From JANNRA01 sp031401035 (GTDB lineage Bacteria > Desulfobacterota > Binatia > HRBIN30 > CADEER01), in assembly GCA_031401035.1 (NCBI GenBank), contig JANNRA010000145.1:1-34245 (forward strand): a stretch of 34,245 bases of DNA. The letters run 5' to 3'. The translations under genes were made by a program, and so were the position numbers. Shown here piece after piece: positions 29,962 to 34,245 of the stretch; positions within the stretch are counted from its first letter, which is position 1; each line of letters begins with the position of its first letter. The notes under the pieces were generated by a model, which made no database searches, was not told the origin of the DNA, and worked only from the letters and a program-made list of their open reading frames with translations.

Positions 29962-32094
29962 ATGTCGATGCTCGTCTGGTGGCTGCTGCTCGAGGCGCTG
30001 GGGCTGCTGGCCCTGCCGCTGACCTTTCCGCTCTTCGGCCGCGCCATGGGGCACGGCTACCCGTTCGGCAAGATCATCGCCCTGCTGCTGGTCACCTGGG
30101 TGGCCTGGCTGCTCGGCTTCGTCTTGCCCTACGGCACCGCCTTCGCCATCGGGCTGGCCCTGCTGGTGGTCGCGGCGGTCGCCGCCGGCCTGGCGCAGCG
30201 CGCCGCCCTCGCCGCCTGGCTGCGCGACGGCGGCTGGGCGCAGATGCTGCGCGCCGACGGGCTGTGGACGATCGGCTTCCTGTTCTTCGTCCTGCAGCGC
30301 TGGATGGCGCCCGACATCTTCGGCGCCGAGAAGTACATGGACTTCGCCTTCCTGAACGCGCTGCTGCGCGCCGACACCATGCCGCCCTACGACCCGTGGA
30401 TGAGCGGCGAGACGATCAACTACTACTATTTCGGCTACCTCATGTTCGCCAACCTGATCCGCCTGGCGCCGCTGCCGGAAACGATCAGCTACAACTTCTG
30501 CGTCGCGACGGTCGGCGGCCTCGCCTTCGCGCAGACCGCCTGGGTCGGCCTGGCCCTGACCGGGCGCTGGGGCCTCGGCGTCCTCGGCGGCGCCATGTCG
30601 GCGATGCTCGGCAACCTCGACGGGGCCTGGCAGTTCCTGCAGAAGGGCACGCTGCGCGGCATGGACTACTGGCGCTCGTCGCGCGTCGTCGCCGACGGCG
30701 ACACGATCAACGAGTTCCCCTTCTTCTCCACCATCCACGGCGATCTGCACCCGCACTTCATGGTGCTGCCGGTCGGCATCCTGCTGCTCGCCGCGCTGCT
30801 CGACGAGCGCCTGTTCCCGTCCCGGACGCCGGCCGAGCCGCCCGGCCCGTGGCGCGCGCTGGCGCCGTGGGCGCTGGTGACCTTCGTCCTCGCCGCCATG
30901 GTGGCGATCAGCAACTGGGAGCTGCCGATGGGCGTGCTGGCGGTGGCGCTGCTGGCCGGGCGGGCGACGCCGCTGACGCCGCTGTTCAGCCGCGCGCGCC
31001 TGCAGCTCGGCCTGCGCCTGCTCGTCATGCTGCTCGGCGTCTACGTCCTCTTCCTGCCCTTCTACCTCGGCTTCGTACCGCCGCTGGTGACGCCGGGCGC
31101 CAACGAACCCTGCTTCGGCCCGGCCTGCTTCAAGCTCGCCACCACCTCGCTGGGCGAGTTCCTCACCGTCTTCGGCCTGCTGCTCTTCCCGCCGGCGCTG
31201 CTGGTCGCCCTGCGCGCGCTGCCGCTGCTGCCGGCCGGCGGCGGCGAGGGACGCCACCTCGCCTACGCCGTCGGCGGACTCGCCATCGCCATCGCCGCCA
31301 TCGCCGGCAACGGCGTCCTGCCGCTGCTGGCGCTGCTGGCGCTCGGCGGGCTGGCGGTCGCCTATCGCGACGCCGAGGGCAGTGAGCGCGCCGGCTTCCT
31401 GCTGGTCGTGCTCGGCTGTGCGGCGCTGCTCGCCTGCGAGGTGGCGTTCCTCAAGGACTCCTACGGCGAGAAGCTCTACCGCATGAACACTGTCTTCAAG
31501 CTCTACTTCCAGGCCTGGACGGTGCTCGCCATCGCGGCGCCATGGGCGCTCGGCCGCCTGCTGGCGTGGGGCGCGGTCGGCGTGCGGCAGGCGGTGGCAG
31601 TCGCGACGGCGCTGCTGCTGGTCGCCGCGGCCTGCTACCCGCTCGGTATCACGCTCGACCGCCTCGGCTCGCCGTACAAGGCGCTCGACGGCAACGCCTA
31701 CCTGCAGCGCGACCACCCGGACGACTTCGCCGCCGTCGCCTGGCTGCGCGCCAACGTGGACGACCAGCCGGTGATTCTCGAAGCAACCGGCAACCCGTAT
31801 TCGTACTTCGGCCGCTTCTCGGCCAACACCGGCCTGCCGACGGTGCTCGGCTGGGCCAACCACGAGGGCCTGTGGCGCGGCCACGACCGCGCCGTGCTGG
31901 CGCGCCGCGACGACGTCTTCCGCATGTACAACGCCACCACGGTGGCCGAGATCGAACCGCTGCTCGAGCGCTACCAGGTGCGCTACATCCTGGTCGGCGA
32001 TCTCGAGCGCCAGGAACATCCGGCCGGCCTCGAGAAGTTCGCCGAGCTGCCGGTCGCCTTCCGCAGCGGCGGGACGGTGATCTACCGCCGGTGA
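29962..32094 (+). CDS. DUF2298 family polytopic membrane protein
   Basis: A 710-residue membrane protein with about 14 hydrophobic segments. The early segments (LPLTFPLFGRAMGHGYPFGKI), the loop APDIFGAEKYMDFAFLNALL, the acidic-aromatic motif DPWMSGETINYYYFGYLM, and the NEFPFFSTIHGDLHPHFM block are diagnostic of DUF2298 (YYY membrane protein family). The middle LKDSYGEKLYRMNTVFKLYFQAW block is also present. The family is thought to be GT-C-like membrane glycosyltransferases on indirect grounds; no activity is proven here. It is shorter than many relatives of more than 1,000 residues. It is followed closely by a GT4 glycosyltransferase and a methyltransferase gene, suggesting a glycan pathway. 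A second in-frame ATG two codons in is an alternative start. Confidence 0.88.
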   Translation: MSMLVWWLLLEALGLLALPLTFPLFGRAMGHGYPFGKIIALLLVTWVAWLLGFVLPYGTAFAIGLALLVVAAVAAGLAQRAALAAWLRDGGWAQMLRADGLWTIGFLFFVLQRWMAPDIFGAEKYMDFAFLNALLRADTMPPYDPWMSGETINYYYFGYLMFANLIRLAPLPETISYNFCVATVGGLAFAQTAWVGLALTGRWGLGVLGGAMSAMLGNLDGAWQFLQKGTLRGMDYWRSSRVVADGDTINEFPFFSTIHGDLHPHFMVLPVGILLLAALLDERLFPSRTPAEPPGPWRALAPWALVTFVLAAMVAISNWELPMGVLAVALLAGRATPLTPLFSRARLQLGLRLLVMLLGVYVLFLPFYLGFVPPLVTPGANEPCFGPACFKLATTSLGEFLTVFGLLLFPPALLVALRALPLLPAGGGEGRHLAYAVGGLAIAIAAIAGNGVLPLLALLALGGLAVAYRDAEGSERAGFLLVVLGCAALLACEVAFLKDSYGEKLYRMNTVFKLYFQAWTVLAIAAPWALGRLLAWGAVGVRQAVAVATALLLVAAACYPLGITLDRLGSPYKALDGNAYLQRDHPDDFAAVAWLRANVDDQPVILEATGNPYSYFGRFSANTGLPTVLGWANHEGLWRGHDRAVLARRDDVFRMYNATTVAEIEPLLERYQVRYILVGDLERQEHPAGLEKFAELPVAFRSGGTVIYRR

Positions 32095-32153
32095 TGGAGG
32101 GCGCGGCCGCGCCGCGCCGCGTGCGATACGGCGCGGCGCAGCCGCCCCCTCCA
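32094..32153. repeat. Divergent palindrome related to the dispersed repeat family
   Basis: ATGGAGGGCGCGGCCGCGCC pairs with the segment ending GCCGCCCCCTCCAC around 32145-32153. It shares the TGGAGGGCGC outer end with the family but not the TGTTGCAT tail. It fills the gap between the DUF2298 and glycosyltransferase genes. Confidence 0.5.
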
Positions 32154-32168
32154 CGCGGTGCCTCTCCC

Positions 32169-33317
32169 ATGCGCGTCCTCATCGCCCTCACCTACTACCG
32201 ACCGCACGTCTCGGGCCTGACCATCTACGCCGAGCGCCTGGCGCGCGGCCTGGCGCGGCGCGGCCACCACGTGCAGGTCCTCACCTCGCGCTTCGCGCCC
32301 GAGCTGGCGCAGCACGAGACGGTGGACGGCGTCGAGGTGCTGCGCGTGCCGGTGGCGCTCAAGCTCAGCAAGGGCGTCGTCATGCCGCGCTTCCCGGCCC
32401 GCGCCGCGGCGGCGATCGGCGCCGCCGACGTGGTCAACGTGCACATGCCGCAGTTCGAGGCGGCGCTGCTCGCCTGGCTCGGCCGCCTGCGCCGGCGCGG
32501 CGTCGTCCTCACCTACCAGTGCGACCTGCGGCTGCCGGCCGGCGCCTTCAACCGCGCCGTCGAGTGGAGCCTGCGACCGCTCAACCGCCTGGCCGCGGCC
32601 GGGGCCGACGCGATCATCGTCAGCAGCGACGATTACGCCCGCCACTCCTCCTTCCTCACCCAGGCCATGGCCAAGGTGCGGGCGGTCGATCCGCTCGTCG
32701 ATCTGCCGGCGCCGGACGCCGCCGCGACGGCGGCGCAACGCGTCGCCTGGGGCCTCGGCGACGCCGTCACCATCGGCTTCGCGGCGCGCTTCGCCGCCGA
32801 GAAGGGTGTCGAGACGCTGCTCGAGGCGCTGCCGGCGGTGCTCGCAGTCCTGCCGACGGCGCGCGTCGTCTTCACCGGCGCCTACAAGGACACCGTCGGC
32901 GAGGAGGCCTACTGGCAGCGTCTGGCGCCGCTCATCGACCGCCATCGCGACCGCCTGGTCTTTCTCGACCTGCTGCCGGCCGCGGTCATGCCGAGCTTCT
33001 TCGCCGCCTGCGACGTTCTCGCCGTCACCAGCCTCAACGCCACCGAGGCCTTCGGCATGGTGCAGGTCGAGGCGATGCTCTCGGGGACGCCGGTGGTGGC
33101 GACCGATCTGCCCGGCGTGCGCGAGGCCGTGCGCCGCACCGGCATGGGACGCATCGTGCCGCCGCGCGATCCGGCGCGGCTGGCGGCGGCGCTGCTCGAG
33201 ATCATCGGCGCCCGACCGCAGTTCGTCCGACCGCGCGCCGAAGTGGCGGCGGCATTCGACCTCGAGCGCGCCTTGCGGCAATACGAAGAGGTGTTCGAGC
33301 AGGTGCGGCGCAGATGA
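32169..33317 (+). CDS. GT4 family glycosyltransferase
   Basis: A 382-residue retaining GT-B glycosyltransferase. The N-terminus MRVLIALTYYRPHVSGLTIYAERLARGLARRGHHV is typical of the acceptor domain. The donor domain has IGFAARFAAEKGVETLLEA, VFTGAYKD, and the EX7E-type region in NATEAFGMVQVEAMLSGTPVVATDLPG. It transfers a sugar from a nucleotide donor to an acceptor lipid or glycan; sugar identity cannot be told. The ATG at 32169 is preferred; an in-frame ATG at 32094, overlapping the DUF2298 stop, would translate the palindrome as 25 extra residues. Its stop overlaps the methyltransferase ATG (ATGA). Confidence 0.92.
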   Translation: MRVLIALTYYRPHVSGLTIYAERLARGLARRGHHVQVLTSRFAPELAQHETVDGVEVLRVPVALKLSKGVVMPRFPARAAAAIGAADVVNVHMPQFEAALLAWLGRLRRRGVVLTYQCDLRLPAGAFNRAVEWSLRPLNRLAAAGADAIIVSSDDYARHSSFLTQAMAKVRAVDPLVDLPAPDAAATAAQRVAWGLGDAVTIGFAARFAAEKGVETLLEALPAVLAVLPTARVVFTGAYKDTVGEEAYWQRLAPLIDRHRDRLVFLDLLPAAVMPSFFAACDVLAVTSLNATEAFGMVQVEAMLSGTPVVATDLPGVREAVRRTGMGRIVPPRDPARLAAALLEIIGARPQFVRPRAEVAAAFDLERALRQYEEVFEQVRRR

Positions 33318-34006
33318 GGACGCCCTATACCGAGCACTACTACGCCCAGCACGGCCTCGCCGGCGACCGCACGGCGCTGTGGTGGTACGCGCGCCTGCTG
33401 CGCCGCCTGCGTCCGCGTGGCGGCCGCGCCCTCGACTTCGGCTGCGGCACCGGTCACCTGCTGCGGCGCCTGAGCGACCATTTCGAGGCCTACGGCTACG
33501 ACGCCTCCCCTGAGGCGCGCGGCGTCTGCCGCATGACGGCCTCCGACGCGGTGGTGCTCGAGGAGTGGGAGTCGCTGCCAGCGGCGCACTTCGACGCCAT
33601 CGTCTCGCTGCACACCCTCGAGCACCTGGCGCAGCCGCGGCCGGTGCTCGAAGGCCTGGCGCGGCGCCTGGCCCCGGGCGGGCTGCTGCTCTTCGTCGTG
33701 CCCAATCCGGGCGGCCTCGGCCACCGCCTGAAGGGACGGCGCTGGTTCGCCTACCGCGACCCGACGCACGTCAGCGTGCTCAGCCGCGGCGAGTGGCTGA
33801 CCATGGCGCGGCGCTGCGGCCTGAGCGTGCGCTGGGTGCGCGGCGACGGCATGTGGGACGCACCCTACGTGCCGCTGCTGCCGGTGGCCGTGCAGCGCGT
33901 CCTCTTCGGGGCGCCCGCCGGGCTGCAGATCGCCCTGCCGCTGCGCCGGCCCTTCCTGCCCACCGCGCTGGGGGAGTGCCTGATCGTCGCGGCGGACAAG
34001 GCCTAG
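33314..34006 (+). CDS. Class I SAM-dependent methyltransferase
   Basis: A 230-residue methyltransferase. SAM motif I is LDFGCGTGHLL, the acidic strand-2 position is in YGYDASPEA, and motif IV/V is FDAIVSLHTLEHLAQPRPVL and LAPGGLLLFVVPNPGG. The PNPGG...HRLKGRRWFAYRDPTHVSVLSRGEW segment is typical of methyltransferases that act on glycans or their lipid carriers in glycosyltransferase clusters. ATGA overlap with the GT4 gene shows coupling. It is the last intact gene of the glycan set. The acceptor is unknown. Confidence 0.88.
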   Translation: MRTPYTEHYYAQHGLAGDRTALWWYARLLRRLRPRGGRALDFGCGTGHLLRRLSDHFEAYGYDASPEARGVCRMTASDAVVLEEWESLPAAHFDAIVSLHTLEHLAQPRPVLEGLARRLAPGGLLLFVVPNPGGLGHRLKGRRWFAYRDPTHVSVLSRGEWLTMARRCGLSVRWVRGDGMWDAPYVPLLPVAVQRVLFGAPAGLQIALPLRRPFLPTALGECLIVAADKA

Positions 34007-34040
34007 ACGGTGAGGCGCTGCGGCTGCGGGCGGGCCGCCC

Positions 34041-34245
34041 GCGCTCCCAAGTTCCACTCCCAAACTCCGCGTCAACGTCGAGTTGCAGGACGATTTTTCC
34101 CTGCATCAGGCGCTCTCGCTTTATCTGATCGACACGCTCCCGCTGCTGAACCGCGCGTCGCCCGACTATCCGTTTGATGTCCTCACGCTCTGCGAGGCCA
34201 TCGTCGAGGACCCCGATGCGATCCTGCGCCGGCAGGTCGACAAAC
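34041..34245 (+). pseudogene. 5'-truncated DUF3516 (DEAD/DEAH helicase C-terminal) fragment running off the edge
   Basis: The frame reads LRVNVELQDDFSLHQALSLY, then LIDTLPLLNRASPDYPFDVL and TLCEAIVEDPDAILRRQVDK, into the window end. This matches the DUF3516 region found at the C-terminus of some SF2 helicases. The helicase domains that should precede it by 600 or more residues are absent: the intact methyltransferase ends 35 nt upstream, and the frame has a TGA at 34011 with no start codon after it. Codons such as ttt, tta-like ctt/ttg and gat are commoner than in neighbours. So it is a fragment left by rearrangement, or the junction is an assembly artefact. Confidence 0.6.

Noticed and set aside
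29947..32154. 735-codon minus-strand open frame opposite the DUF2298 gene
   Set aside because: Translation is Gln/Arg/Ala/Glu-rich shadow; the plus strand has clear DUF2298 blocks.
32094..32168. Start of the GT4 gene at the ATG overlapping the DUF2298 stop
   Set aside because: It would add 25 residues encoded by the palindrome; the ATG at 32169 gives the family's normal N-terminus. The overlap makes it possible, but less likely.
1..34245. tRNA, rRNA or other structured RNA genes
   Set aside because: No cloverleaf or rRNA-like sequence was recognised on reading; a covariance-model scan would be decisive.

Overview
The window is 34,245 bp of very GC-rich bacterial DNA with strong third-position G/C codon use. 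The contents suggest an uncultured Gram-negative lineage of the deltaproteobacterial or 'Candidatus Binatota' kind. The grounds are menaquinone biosynthesis, a secreted di-haem cytochrome protein with dockerin-like Ca-binding repeats, HYR-domain and DUF2298 proteins, a P450, and AAA/TPR cyclase remnants. This placement is inference; no rRNA or tRNA gene was seen.

Layout. (1) 1-3.1 kb, minus strand: a small unknown protein, glmS and an enoyl-CoA hydratase/isomerase gene, ending at a 19-bp perfect hairpin. (2) 3.2-5.8 kb, minus: a large exported dockerin-like/beta-propeller/di-haem cytochrome c protein. (3) 6.15-8.65 kb, plus: chalcone-isomerase-like, PlsC-like acyltransferase and DUF1295 membrane protein genes. 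(4) 8.7-18.8 kb, plus: a MerR-type regulator followed, mostly with overlapping or near-touching genes, by menG, menF, menD, menH, menB, menA and a menC-menE fused reading frame. This converts chorismate to menaquinone in one cluster. (5) 18.8-22.9 kb: an HYR-domain surface protein, an orphan membrane histidine kinase and an FAD-dependent oxidoreductase. (6) 23-27.5 kb, accessory: an MntA/HepT-type toxin-antitoxin pair, a decayed HEPN-like fragment, a cytochrome P450, a DUF6933-like protein, a GNAT acetyltransferase and a truncated membrane methyltransferase. (7) 27.5-29.84 kb: a decaying block between two copies of a 20/21-bp direct repeat. It holds a frameshifted polytopic membrane protein, pieces of cyclase/TPR genes and a piece of a short-chain dehydrogenase. 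(8) 29.96-34.0 kb, plus: a DUF2298 membrane protein, a GT4 glycosyltransferase and a SAM methyltransferase, probably for a surface glycan or glycolipid. A 5'-truncated DUF3516 helicase fragment runs off the right edge.

The most unusual signal is a dispersed palindromic repeat (half-unit about 34 bp, ending in TGTTGCAT). Recognisable whole, partial or related copies occur at six places. One lies in frame inside the MenC coding region and adds about 33 residues. A second, unrelated palindrome (about 99 bp) sits in frame between the MenC and MenE domains, so the two enzymes share one open reading frame. Repeat-derived DNA therefore appears to have been made into protein twice within one essential-pathway gene. 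No wholly new defence or mobile system was identified with confidence.
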